From Fimbriiglobus ruber (GTDB lineage: Bacteria > Planctomycetota > Planctomycetia > Gemmatales > Gemmataceae): a stretch of DNA of 64,000 nt. The notes below the pieces were generated by a model. It did no database searches. It saw nothing but the letters and a program-made list of their open reading frames with translations, and was not told where the DNA came from. The DNA lies in contig NZ_NIDE01000004.1 in the NCBI RefSeq assembly GCF_002197845.1, positions 1,116,001 through 1,180,000 on the forward strand, given 5' to 3'. The translations under genes were made by a program, and so were the position numbers. Below, piece after piece: positions 8,419-16,548 of this stretch (within the stretch, counting starts at the first letter, position 1; every line of letters begins with the position of its first letter).

Positions 8419-8919
8419 ATGTCTGCTGTATCGATCTCCGGGACGGTTCGTGAGATTCTGAAAGCCAACCCCACGTACTCGGCCGACGAAGTCATCGCGA
8501 AAGCCAAATCGCGCGGCGTGACGGCTCCCGCGAATGGAATCCGGGTGGTCGTTCACAAGGTCCGTAGTGAGCTGCGGAAAGTTGGCGTCGTGGCCCCGGC
8601 CGCGAAACCGGCGACCCCCGTGGCGAAGCCGGCGACCCCCGTGGCGAAGCCGGGGGTTGCAAAGTCGGCCCCGGTCCCGGCCACGAAACCGGCCGCCCCC
8701 GTCGCGAAGGCATCGGTAGCCTCGACGAACGGAGCCTCGACCGACGGCCTGTCCCACGTCTTCACGAATGTAACCCGAGTCAACACGGTGATCGGCTTGT
8801 GCGGGGGGATCGACCACGCCCGTCAGGCGGCCGAAGCCGTCCGGGCGTGCGGGAGCGTCGAAGCGTTCCTTCAGCACCTGGACCTCGTCGCCGGGATTCG
8901 GACGCCGCAGAAGGCGTAG
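8419..8919 (+). CDS. hypothetical protein with Ala/Pro/Lys-rich linker
   Basis: This 166-residue protein has three parts. Residues 1-55 (SISGTVREILKANPTYSADE, then VIAKAKSRGV and VVVHKVRSELRKVG) look like a small helical, possibly winged-helix-like domain. Residues 56-105 are a low-complexity AKPATPV-type linker. The last 55 residues (VTRVNTVIGLCGGIDHARQA) form another helical segment. The linker contains a perfect 21-bp tandem duplication at 8611-8652. The overall layout of basic domain plus Ala/Pro/Lys linker recalls DNA-binding or histone-like tails, but this is inference. The start at 8419 is preferred over 8296 because the upstream part looks non-coding. Confidence 0.7.
   Translation: MSAVSISGTVREILKANPTYSADEVIAKAKSRGVTAPANGIRVVVHKVRSELRKVGVVAPAAKPATPVAKPATPVAKPGVAKSAPVPATKPAAPVAKASVASTNGASTDGLSHVFTNVTRVNTVIGLCGGIDHARQAAEAVRACGSVEAFLQHLDLVAGIRTPQKA
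8611..8652 (+). repeat. perfect 21-bp tandem duplication in linker
   Basis: The 21-bp unit starting GCGACCCCCGTGGCGAAGCC is present twice head to tail (8611-8631, 8632-8652). It encodes two ATPVAKP units of the low-complexity linker and is a likely site of replication-slippage length change. Confidence 0.9.
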
Positions 8920-8970
8920 GCGGGCTCCGGTTCACTGACTTTGCGTATGGGTGAAGTCGCTTCAGGGTAT

Positions 8971-8992
8971 GCCCAGGGCTGACGACCTGGGC
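8971..8992. repeat. small REP-like palindrome
   Basis: GCCCAGG and CCTGGGC form a 7-bp stem with an 8-nt loop, in the gap between the Ala/Pro-rich gene and the convergent gene ending at 9085. A similar palindrome with the same outer bases lies at 23281-23301. It may act as a terminator or belong to a dispersed palindrome family. Confidence 0.4.
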
Positions 8993-9084
8993 TATTCTCT
9001 ACCGCCACGTTGGGGTTCAATGCCGGTGAAACGGGCAGAGTCCTACCGCTTTTGATAATTCGCCTTCGATCACCTGAATCGACC

Positions 9085-9798
9085 TCATTCCCGACCTGTC
9101 AACAAGTCTATGACCCAACACCCACGAGCGTGTGGCCCGTTTGTGTGGCAGTGAGTCAAAATGTCGGCGTCGTCGCACCCGGCGTCTTGGAGGGCGTCGG
9201 CGAGAATCGGAAAGCGGTCGTAGGCACCATCGGCGTAGATGGCTTCCGCCAAGTCCAGGACATTGGTCGTGAGCCAGGACGGGTTGGCGATAGCGGGACA
9301 AAAGGGATTACCGAAGATGTCGCGCAAGAGTTCGCACTGGGCCGCTTGTTCCACGACGGGGACTGGTAAACGGCCCTGTCCGACCGCATAAGACGTTAAA
9401 CTTGAGACATTATTAGCATCAAGCTGGGCCGATGGGCGGACCCCGGGACCAGGCCCTTTTGTTTCGTCGGCATAGACACGGAAAACAGACAAGGCATAAC
9501 TGGCGGCAACGTCGGCATAGAACTCGGGATCGATTCTGATCCCACCCTCGCCGGCGGCGATCAGGACACCTTCCATCAAAGACACGACGGCGGCACGTTC
9601 GTGGTCAGTTGCCAACCCGTCGACGTGACGCTCGGCCATCTCCACGGCTGTTCGACTTACCTCGAACCGCATTCGATCCCATACCCGCCGGCAGCAGGCG
9701 CAGGCGAATAGGCGCAACTTCCGGTCACAGGCGTCGCCCCGTAGGAACTCCAACATTCGATGAGGTTCAGTCACTGTCAACCATTCGATTTCGGTCAT
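9085..9798 (-). CDS. Gemmata-type paralogous family protein (MLEFL/DRKLRL), with Cys cluster
   Basis: This 237-residue protein starts MTEIEWLTVTEPHRMLEFLR. It carries a Cys-rich motif FACACCRRVW (residues 31-40), then a helical middle and a conserved C-terminus with LLRDIFGNPF, RFPILADALQDAGC and GPHARGCWVIDLL. The same architecture occurs in the protein at 59500-60063. I recognise this as a large lineage-specific family of Gemmata relatives whose function is not known. The ATG at 9798 aligns with the paralog start, while the in-frame ATG at 9828 adds ten residues. No signal peptide is present, so it is probably cytosolic. Confidence 0.8.
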   Translation of the reverse strand: MTEIEWLTVTEPHRMLEFLRGDACDRKLRLFACACCRRVWDRMRFEVSRTAVEMAERHVDGLATDHERAAVVSLMEGVLIAAGEGGIRIDPEFYADVAASYALSVFRVYADETKGPGPGVRPSAQLDANNVSSLTSYAVGQGRLPVPVVEQAAQCELLRDIFGNPFCPAIANPSWLTTNVLDLAEAIYADGAYDRFPILADALQDAGCDDADILTHCHTNGPHARGCWVIDLLTGRE

Positions 9799-9855
9799 CG
9801 TTGACCTCGGATCCACGTGTTCCCACAATGATATCCGAGGCCGGTCTCGTTCGTC

Positions 9856-12036
9856 TCACTTTGGCTTCTCGTTCGTTACCTTGACCCGGTAATAAACCTC
9901 GAACGTTCGCGGCTCGATCTTCCCGACCGGGCAGTTCGGGAACGAAAGCGTGACCTTCGCCGGCCCTTTCCCTCTGCCCGCTCCCTCCGGAATCGTGACG
10001 TCCGCACCGAACTGGTCGACGACGCCGAAGGCGGTCATCTGCCGGTACGAAAGGGTCTTCTGAAACTTGATGGGCGGCTTCCCCGCTTCGGCGGCCGGGA
10101 ATTCGAAATCCGCGACCGGATTCACGTCCTTTGGGAACGATTTGCCCTCGATCGTCGCGAACGTCCCGAAGCCAATCCCGGGTGTGCCGAGTTCGACATA
10201 GAACTTCCGGTCGGGGTTGGCTGGTTCGTTCGCGTCGAGTGCGAACGGGGCGGACATCGACGGCTGCAAGGTCACGACCGGGCTCGCGAAGTGGAAGACC
10301 TTCGCGTCAGCCGGGGTGTCGCGAAACCAGGTGTAGCCGATCCCCGTTTTCTGCGCCGGCTTCCCGCCGACGCGCATCATGGCCAGGATGCGGCCCTCCG
10401 CCTCGATCGCCCCGCTGATGGTCAGGTCGCCGTAGCTCGTCCCGCCCGGAGCCGCGATTCCCCCGGCGACGAAGATGAATGCGGTTTTGGTGTCTTCGGG
10501 TTTGTTGCCGGTTACGAGCGAACTGAAGAGTTCACCCACACCGACGGTGTTGTCGATCTTCTCGCCAGGCTCGGTCAGGTCGCCGTTGCCGTTCCGATCG
10601 ATGTACAGCTTGTTGCCGTCGATCACCACCCAGATTTTGTGCTTCGCCTCGGGGCCGAACGCGAGCAGGAGGTAACCCGGTGTTTTCGTCTCATAGACGG
10701 GCTGTTTGCGGATCGTGCGGTCGATCTTGGTCAGGTATTCGGGCACGAGCGGGTCGGGCTTTACAGCCGGTGGCTCGGTCTTGCGGTAGGTGAGTGACGT
10801 ACTCGCGTCCTCCGCCCGCTCGGGTTTGTACGTGAGCGTGAAACTCGTCCGTTCCTTGTTATCCCACTTGAAGGAAGAAGTCTGGGGCTTCGTCTCGGCC
10901 GGCCGCAGCTTCAAGGGGTCGTCGAAGTGGTATCGCTCTGTAACCGTCGTTTCCATCTCGTCGGGCTTGGGGAATCGGTACGTCTGGCGGCGCGTCATGA
11001 CATATTTGACGCCCGGGCTCACGCCGTCCAGTTCGAGGACACTGTGCTGGCCGTCTGGGAAGCGGAGAGTCCACGTCTTTTTCCCCGTCCCGTCCGGGTA
11101 AATCTGTTCGTTAACCCAGACGCCTTTCAGTTCGTCGGGCGTCGGCGGCGAGGCCGGATCGGGGTCGTAGACGCGAACCGCCTTGGTCGGCGTGCCCGGC
11201 GGCAGAGGAGGGGCGAGCGCCTTGAGCGCGACCACGCCGGACGCGAGTACGCCCGCGAACGCGATCAGGACAATCACGAGTTTCTTTTTCATGCTGGGAA
11301 TTGCCCCGTATGCGAGTGCGGAAGCGGCCGGCGACGGGCCGGCCGGCCCAAGTATGGTGGTTGCCAACGTGGCGGCCCACGAAGCCGCCGAGGCGGTTGA
11401 TGGATTCGTAAAGGCGACGGCGAGAAAGGCCGCGGAAAGCGGAAACCCTCGACGGGCGAGGTCGGCCCGCAGACGGTCGCGCCCACGCTCAAGTCGGCCG
11501 CGGAGGGTGGCGGTGGTCCAGCCGAGTTGGGCCGCCGCCTCGTCTCGCGTGAGTCCTTCGAGGTAGCAAAGGACGACCGGAAGTCGGAACCGCTCCGGGA
11601 GTCGGGCGACCGCGGCGTCGACGAGCCGTTTCGCATCCCGCCATGTGACCTCGGCCGTGGCGTCGGGCACGGCGACATCAGCCGTGTCGGGGGTGTGGAC
11701 TGGTTGGCGGCTCCGCCTGGCGAGCGCCTTCCGGGCGACCCGGATCGCGACGCCGTGGAGCCAGCTCGCGAGCGAGTCGTGCTTTCGCACCGCCGCAGCC
11801 CGTCGGGCGAGAACGAGAAACACGGCCTGGCAGGCGTCCTCGCAGTCCTGCTCGTGCCCGAGTACCCGGTGACACACGCCGCGGACCATCGCCCCGTGCC
11901 GTTCGACGATCGCCGCGAACGCCACCTCGTCACGGTCGGCCAGAAATCGACCGAGCAATTCGCGGTCGCCGAACCCGCGGGCGTCCTCGGCGGCGAGTCG
12001 GCGGCCGAAGTTGCGGATGACGGGTTCGAGGGCCAT
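9856..12036 (-). CDS. ECF sigma factor fused to a membrane segment and a long C-terminal domain
   Basis: The first ~190 of 726 residues are an ECF RNA polymerase sigma factor. Region 2 (about 24-95) includes RHGAMVRGVCHRVLG and DCEDACQAVFLVLARR. Region 4 (about 135-190) includes LPVVLCYLEGLTRDEAAAQL and a helix-turn-helix. A hydrophobic segment at about 253-272 (KLVIVLIAFAGVLASG) follows, then ~450 residues of beta-rich sequence (PDELKGVWVNEQIYPDGTG and similar). Planctomycete ECF factors with such C-terminal extensions are known, and the extension probably senses or anchors at the membrane. The start at 12036 is supported by AGGAGG six bases upstream, while a frame to 12105 lacks this. It is divergent from the DUF1559 gene. 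Confidence 0.85.
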   Translation of the reverse strand: MALEPVIRNFGRRLAAEDARGFGDRELLGRFLADRDEVAFAAIVERHGAMVRGVCHRVLGHEQDCEDACQAVFLVLARRAAAVRKHDSLASWLHGVAIRVARKALARRSRQPVHTPDTADVAVPDATAEVTWRDAKRLVDAAVARLPERFRLPVVLCYLEGLTRDEAAAQLGWTTATLRGRLERGRDRLRADLARRGFPLSAAFLAVAFTNPSTASAASWAATLATTILGPAGPSPAASALAYGAIPSMKKKLVIVLIAFAGVLASGVVALKALAPPLPPGTPTKAVRVYDPDPASPPTPDELKGVWVNEQIYPDGTGKKTWTLRFPDGQHSVLELDGVSPGVKYVMTRRQTYRFPKPDEMETTVTERYHFDDPLKLRPAETKPQTSSFKWDNKERTSFTLTYKPERAEDASTSLTYRKTEPPAVKPDPLVPEYLTKIDRTIRKQPVYETKTPGYLLLAFGPEAKHKIWVVIDGNKLYIDRNGNGDLTEPGEKIDNTVGVGELFSSLVTGNKPEDTKTAFIFVAGGIAAPGGTSYGDLTISGAIEAEGRILAMMRVGGKPAQKTGIGYTWFRDTPADAKVFHFASPVVTLQPSMSAPFALDANEPANPDRKFYVELGTPGIGFGTFATIEGKSFPKDVNPVADFEFPAAEAGKPPIKFQKTLSYRQMTAFGVVDQFGADVTIPEGAGRGKGPAKVTLSFPNCPVGKIEPRTFEVYYRVKVTNEKPK

Positions 12037-12152
12037 CGGTCGCCTCCTGTCGGAATTGGCTCCCATTAGTGCCCGCGGGGAACAAAGCCGACACACTTTT
12101 TTCACGCATAAACGAGAGAATGGGTGGGCGAGGCTTTTCGGAATAAAAGTGA

Positions 12153-12168
12153 AGAATCTATTGATTCT
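12153..12168. promoter_or_regulatory. palindrome in the divergent sigma/DUF1559 promoter region
   Basis: AGAATC-TATT-GATTCT is a perfect 6-bp inverted repeat in an AT-rich stretch between two divergent genes. A second ATTCTCTC lies 16 bp further right. It could be an operator or a hairpin, and the position is the only support. Confidence 0.3.
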
Positions 12169-12292
12169 CTCTTGAAATATTAGTATTCTCTCAGAATCAG
12201 TTCTGTTAACCGCGTATCGCGGATTTGCCGTCCTGGGAGTATCGGGACGGAGGAAGATCGTTACTCGCTTTCACGTCAAAGGATCTCTTATT

Positions 12293-13195
12293 ATGCCAAA
12301 GGCCCATGTTCGTAGGTCGGGGTTTACTCTGATCGAGCTGCTCGTCGTCATCGCCATCATTGCCATCCTGATCGGCCTTCTCCTGCCGGCGGTTCAAAAA
12401 GTTCGTGAAGCGGCCGCCCGCACAACCTGCTCGAACAACCTGAAACAGATCGGCACCGCCGCCCACAACTACCAAAGCACGTACGGCCGGTTGCCCGCGT
12501 TTTTCTACGACGCTACCAATCCTAGCACCGGGTCGACTGCCACCTATCAAGTGTTCGTCTCCCTTCTCCCCTACCTTGAACAGCAACCCTTGGCCACGGC
12601 GTTTGGTACTCCATACGCCAATCTTCAATCGGCTTCACACGGAACACCCCTCAAGGCGTTCGCTTGCCCTTCAGACACCGGATACGGTAGTGGTGTCGGT
12701 CAAGGAAGTTGGGCTTCGGGCTGCTACGCGGCCAACTTCCAGGTGTTCGGAAATCCGGGGGTGGGGAACAACGCCCCGGCCAACGCGAACGGCACCCCGA
12801 ACATTGCGTCCACATTCACCGACGGCACGTCGAACACCATCATGTTTGCCGAGAAGACGACCCAACTTAACGGAAGCTGGTGCCTCTGGGCGCACGGCGG
12901 GTGGAACGACAGTTACGGGCCCGTTTTCGCCTACGGCAGCGCCGACGGGACGACGAACTACAACAGCGGGATGAGCGCGAGTACCGGCTACGTCGGCGCG
13001 TCGTCCTTGTTCCAGGTCCAGCCGAAGCCCGGAACCGGCGACCCCGGCAAAGCGTCCACCCCGCACACGGGGGTGATTCTGGTCAACATGGGAGACGGGA
13101 GCGTCAAGAACCTGTCTGGTTCGATCGACCCGACCAACACGTGGTGGCCGCTCTGCACCCCGAGCCGCGGCGACATCCCGACCGGCAACTTCTAA
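12293..13195 (+). CDS. DUF1559 pseudopilin-like protein
   Basis: This 300-residue protein begins with a type IV pilin/pseudopilin N-terminus: a short basic leader ([10 protein letters not shown]), then [21 protein letters not shown] prepilin peptidase should cleave it after the Gly before FTLIE. A coiled helix ([10 protein letters not shown]) leads to the DUF1559 beta-rich region typical of planctomycetes. The C-terminus has the expected [14 protein letters not shown] block. Such proteins are thought to form pseudopilus-like or surface structures. It is one of two tandem paralogs, with the other at 13765-14727. An AT-rich leader lies upstream. Confidence 0.92.
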   Translation: MPKAHVRRSGFTLIELLVVIAIIAILIGLLLPAVQKVREAAARTTCSNNLKQIGTAAHNYQSTYGRLPAFFYDATNPSTGSTATYQVFVSLLPYLEQQPLATAFGTPYANLQSASHGTPLKAFACPSDTGYGSGVGQGSWASGCYAANFQVFGNPGVGNNAPANANGTPNIASTFTDGTSNTIMFAEKTTQLNGSWCLWAHGGWNDSYGPVFAYGSADGTTNYNSGMSASTGYVGASSLFQVQPKPGTGDPGKASTPHTGVILVNMGDGSVKNLSGSIDPTNTWWPLCTPSRGDIPTGNF

Positions 13196-13262
13196 TCGAT
13201 CCGACGATAAGGCAGCGGCGTGAAAATGATCTGCCATTGTGTGATGTAATTATGCTAGAATG

Positions 13263-13285
13263 CCTGTCTCACGGAGGAGACGGGC
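13263..13285. repeat. imperfect hairpin overlapping a ribosome site
   Basis: GCCTGTCTC and GAGACGGGC pair over nine positions with one G-T pair and a short loop. The right arm carries the GGAGGA ribosome-site sequence of the adjacent 30-codon frame. It may be an inverted-repeat end of a lost insertion sequence. Confidence 0.35.
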
Positions 13286-13378
13286 ATGATCGTACTCACG
13301 GACGATGTCGTTCAGACCATTCAATCGGCTGCGAAATTGCTCACCGGGTATCGGCGCCGGCAGTTCCTAACCTCATGA
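13286..13378 (+). pseudogene. N-terminal remnant of a transposase-like gene
   Basis: A 30-codon frame reads MIVLTDDVVQTIQSAAKLLT followed by GYRRRQFLTS. It resembles the N-terminus of IS630-type transposases of planctomycetes, where an AAKKLTG..RR motif begins the helix-turn-helix. It starts with ATG after a strong GGAGGA site and ends at a TGA, with no continuation recognisable in any frame. This assignment comes from memory of the family and is tentative. Confidence 0.35.
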
Positions 13379-13764
13379 ACACGTCCTGGGCCTTGGTTTC
13401 CGCCAGTCTGTCTGTGCAAGTCATACGGCGGACGATTCTTTGTCGCATTTCACATAATTCCTTGCGTCGCAACGCTCTCGGCAAATCGAAACCGAATGAT
13501 TTCCAGGTAGATTATTTGAAGTCGCGAAGCCGACGGAACGCCGTTCGTTGAACACACCACGTCGGGTAGAATCGGACACAGATGGCGATGTCCCATTCTG
13601 GCGCACGGAAATTTGAAAAAACAGGACGTAATGTGTCGCAAATCATCCGGCCCCGTGATAGAAGGGGGGAGTCTTCAACCCCTCGTCCGGGCCGGCGAGT
13701 CGCACGGTTCGAGCAGGCGCCCGTTCATTGCGCTTCATTTCCATAGTTGCGAGGATGGCTTTTC

Positions 13765-14727
13765 ATGAAATCCACTGTCAGATCATTCGCGCCGACGCGG
13801 CGGGCTTTTACACTCATTGAGTTACTGGTCGTGATCGCGATCATCGCGATTCTCATCGGTCTTCTCCTCCCGGCCGTTCAAAAGGTGCGCGAGGCTGCCG
13901 CCCGGGCCAAATGCAGCAACAACCTGAAGCAGGTCGCGATCGCCCTCCACGCCTACCACGACACCAACAACAAGTTCCCCTACGGCCAGCAGAATTACAT
14001 CGGGCAGGACCAACCCGTAAGCTCACCCGGTCAAGGCCGGTGGTGCTGGTTCCAGTTGATACTCCCGTACGTGGAGCAAGCTCCCCTTTACAACGGGTTC
14101 AATCAGGGCAGCCCGTCATATAACTTGATTTCGCGGAACCTGCCGATCAGTACATTTACGTGCCCGTCCGATCCCAACGGCGGAAAGAACCAGACCAAAG
14201 ACCAGGGGGGCGCGGGCGGCGGCGGGGGAATGGACACGGCACAAGGTTTCCACGGCAACTACGTCACCTGTCTCGGGGCCACGATTTTCGGAAGTGCCGG
14301 CGGCGGCACCAGCCTCGGCGGCATGTTTTACTCCCAATCCGCCACGAAGATGACGGACATCACCGACGGCACCTCGAACACCCTGATGGTCGGCGAGACC
14401 CTGCTCGTCCCGGACTCGTCCACCTCGAACGACTTCCACGGTCGGTACTACAACAACTGGACGGGCGAATCGCTGTTCAGCACCCTGCAACCGCCGAACA
14501 CCGCGCAGGGAGACATCATGTACCAGTGCATCACGATCCCGAACGTCCCGTGCGCGGGTTCGACGACGAGTGGCGTGGTGAAATACGCCCGGAGTCGCCA
14601 CACTGGCGGCGTGAACGCGGCCCTCGCGGACGGGTCCGTGCGGTTCATTGCAAACAGCATTGACGCCCCAACCTATCTATACCTCGGTACCCGCGCGGGC
14701 GGAGAAGTCCTCTCCGGCAGTTTCTGA
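13765..14727 (+). CDS. DUF1559 pseudopilin-like protein
   Basis: This 320-residue paralog of the preceding pseudopilin-like protein has a basic leader (MKSTVRSFAPTRRA) before [20 protein letters not shown], then [20 protein letters not shown]. The body carries the SIF-like beta region with a Gly-rich loop near residue 150. The C-terminus has RHTGGVNAALADGSVRFI, the usual H...DGSV signature. The ATG at 13765 has a GAGG ribosome site, while a TTG six codons earlier is also in frame. A small lipoprotein gene follows 80 bp downstream, a pairing often seen for these genes. Confidence 0.92.
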   Translation: MKSTVRSFAPTRRAFTLIELLVVIAIIAILIGLLLPAVQKVREAAARAKCSNNLKQVAIALHAYHDTNNKFPYGQQNYIGQDQPVSSPGQGRWCWFQLILPYVEQAPLYNGFNQGSPSYNLISRNLPISTFTCPSDPNGGKNQTKDQGGAGGGGGMDTAQGFHGNYVTCLGATIFGSAGGGTSLGGMFYSQSATKMTDITDGTSNTLMVGETLLVPDSSTSNDFHGRYYNNWTGESLFSTLQPPNTAQGDIMYQCITIPNVPCAGSTTSGVVKYARSRHTGGVNAALADGSVRFIANSIDAPTYLYLGTRAGGEVLSGSF

Positions 14728-14806
14728 TCGTCGGGCCGCCATCGCGTTGGCCGCCGTACCCCTCGGCGGCCTCGTTCTTTTAGTCCCTCACCTGCGGATA
14801 ATTCCC

Positions 14807-15196
14807 ATGATTTGCCCGACGCGTCTGTTAACGATCACCGGGTTGATGGCGGTCCTGGCGGTCGCCGGCGGGTGTTCGTCCGATCCGCCGGCTCGCTCCG
14901 TCAAAGGGGCGGTCACCCTGGACGGGAAGCCGTTGGCCGAGGGAGAAATTTCTTTTTCTTCCGACGATCCCAATATCCCGCCGGGCGTGGGACCGGTGGC
15001 GAACGGGGCGTTCGACCTGTCGGTCAAGCCCGGTCCGAAAAAGGTCCGCGTCTATGCACGAAAGGCGGTACCAAACACCAACCCGCCGATGTATAACGAG
15101 ACGCTCCCGGACCGCTATAATGCCAACACAGAACTAACTGCTGAGGTCAAATCGTCAGGCGATAACACTTGCACGTTTGATCTGAAATCACGCTGA
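14807..15196 (+). CDS. small lipoprotein with carboxypeptidase-regulatory-like fold
   Basis: This 129-residue protein has a short signal sequence ending in a lipobox-like AVAGGC, so Cys near residue 21 should be lipidated and anchor it to a membrane. The body (KGAVTLDGKPLAEGEISFSS, ANGAFDLSVKPGPKKVRVYA) matches small planctomycete proteins with a transthyretin/carboxypeptidase-regulatory-like beta-sandwich. It directly follows the DUF1559 gene and is probably in the same transcript. Its role is unknown, and association with the pseudopilin-like surface structure is inference from context. Confidence 0.8.
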   Translation: MICPTRLLTITGLMAVLAVAGGCSSDPPARSVKGAVTLDGKPLAEGEISFSSDDPNIPPGVGPVANGAFDLSVKPGPKKVRVYARKAVPNTNPPMYNETLPDRYNANTELTAEVKSSGDNTCTFDLKSR

Positions 15197-15397
15197 GAAA
15201 CCTGGCAGTAAATTCGCAACAGCGTTTTTTATGCTCCCCCCGGATTCTGGCTTCAGAGGCCGGTTCCGGCGACGGAGTGCCCGCCGCTTGCCGATCTGGC
15301 TGGTCGGGGGGACCATAGATATAGATAACGTTAACGTGTGGCGGGGAACCGACATGTGACGGCAGCCCGCGCAGGTGTGTTCCACTCGACTGTGACA

Positions 15398-16000
15398 ATG
15401 ACAGAGCCACGACCCGACCCAAACCCGCCCCCAGAGTCACCCGGCCCGCCGGTCGCGACCGACCGGCGGGTCAGTCGCGGCATCGCGATCGTTCTCGCAT
15501 TCCTGGCTGTCGGGGCGGCTATCGACCTCGGGATGCGGTGGCGGGCCCGAACGCAGGGGACCACGCGGGAGGAACATCTGACGGTCGCGCAGGCGCGGGA
15601 CAAGGGGTTCCCCCTCGCTTTGCCGGACTCGGCCGCGGACGTCGCGGTGTTTCACCAAACGAACCCGACGCCGGTCGTCATGGCCGATTTCGCGATCGAA
15701 GAGGCCGCGTTTCTGGAGTGGGCCCGCGACACGATGTTGACCAATCTGGAGGGTGATGGCGCCGAAGGGCAGAACCTGCTCGCCCGGGCGCGGGAACACA
15801 ATTGGGTGCCGAATGATCGCGTCATCGGCGCGCGCCCCGCGCTCGTCACGCCCGTCGGCGGCGCGCCGCGTAGCGTCAGTAACGGGTACGAGATAACTTT
15901 AAAGGGGCGGACGCCGGACGAGGAAATTACCATCGTATATGATCGTCCAACTCGTAGGGCGTATTACGCGCGCATGACCGACCCGAGGCACGGGTATTGA
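15398..16000 (+). CDS. single-pass membrane protein of unknown function
   Basis: This 200-residue protein starts with a Pro-rich cytosolic stretch, has one membrane helix (about 28-47, GIAIVLAFLAVGAAIDLG), and a polar domain of about 150 residues outside (ADVAVFHQTNPTPVVMADFA and a final beta-rich YEITLKGRTPDEEITIVYDR). I do not recognise the family. The ATG at 15398 is plausible, but a GTG at 15338 in the same frame is also possible, and neither has a strong ribosome site. It converges with the small TPR-like gene at 16132. Confidence 0.65.
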   Translation: MTEPRPDPNPPPESPGPPVATDRRVSRGIAIVLAFLAVGAAIDLGMRWRARTQGTTREEHLTVAQARDKGFPLALPDSAADVAVFHQTNPTPVVMADFAIEEAAFLEWARDTMLTNLEGDGAEGQNLLARAREHNWVPNDRVIGARPALVTPVGGAPRSVSNGYEITLKGRTPDEEITIVYDRPTRRAYYARMTDPRHGY

Positions 16001-16131
16001 GTGCGGGGTACCACGAGTTTGCAGCGCCCTCGTTTTCGCCTGCCGCGTTCAGATCAAGGAACAGATTGGGGCGAACTCCGATCCCGTGCGGTCGTCCGTG
16101 GAGTCTGTCGCGAGACGAATACTGACTTCCG

Positions 16132-16548
16132 TCATTGTGCCGCCTGGCACAGGCTCATCAAATCGTTTCTGATGTCGACACACCGGGAAAATCCTCTGTC
16201 TTCCATTTGTTCTCTGATGTCATTCCACGCTTTAATGGCGGCGGAATGGAGTTGTTTCCGAACCTCGTGCTGGGGATGGTCCCGGTCGACCGACATGGGA
16301 TGAACGATCACGTGCAGACTCAGAGCCCGCTGCCGGTGTTCGGCGATCGCGGTTGGGTCCGTGGACAGGTCCGCCGCCCGGGTGTACGCGCCGATCGCCT
16401 CGTTGTATTCCCCGTGCCGGACGAAGTCGTCCGCCACCGCCCGCCATTCCGCGGCCGTAAGATCGGGCCTGGCTTTATACTTGTTCGCCACACTCAGGCC
16501 GAACAGAAGCACGGCCGCTCCCAACCCAATAAATTTTGCCGATCGCAT
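16132..16548 (-). CDS. small TPR-like protein with N-terminal membrane anchor
   Basis: This 138-residue protein opens with a hydrophobic segment (MRSAKFIGLGAAVLLFGLSV), which is either a signal anchor or an uncleaved signal peptide. It is followed by one TPR-like pair (EWRAVADDFVRHGEYNEAIG, AYTRAADLSTDPTAIAEHRQ) and a polar tail. A GAGGG ribosome site precedes the ATG. It probably faces the periplasm and mediates protein contacts, but no partner is evident. It converges with the gene ending at 16000. Confidence 0.7.
   Translation of the reverse strand: MRSAKFIGLGAAVLLFGLSVANKYKARPDLTAAEWRAVADDFVRHGEYNEAIGAYTRAADLSTDPTAIAEHRQRALSLHVIVHPMSVDRDHPQHEVRKQLHSAAIKAWNDIREQMEDRGFSRCVDIRNDLMSLCQAAQ

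Larger units (their letters stand above)
13196..13764. other. gap between tandem DUF1559 genes, with transposase relic
   Basis: This 569-bp gap is lower in GC than its surroundings. It holds a 30-codon transposase-like N-terminal remnant (13286-13378) preceded by a hairpin that covers the ribosome site. The rest shows no convincing gene. Confidence 0.4.
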
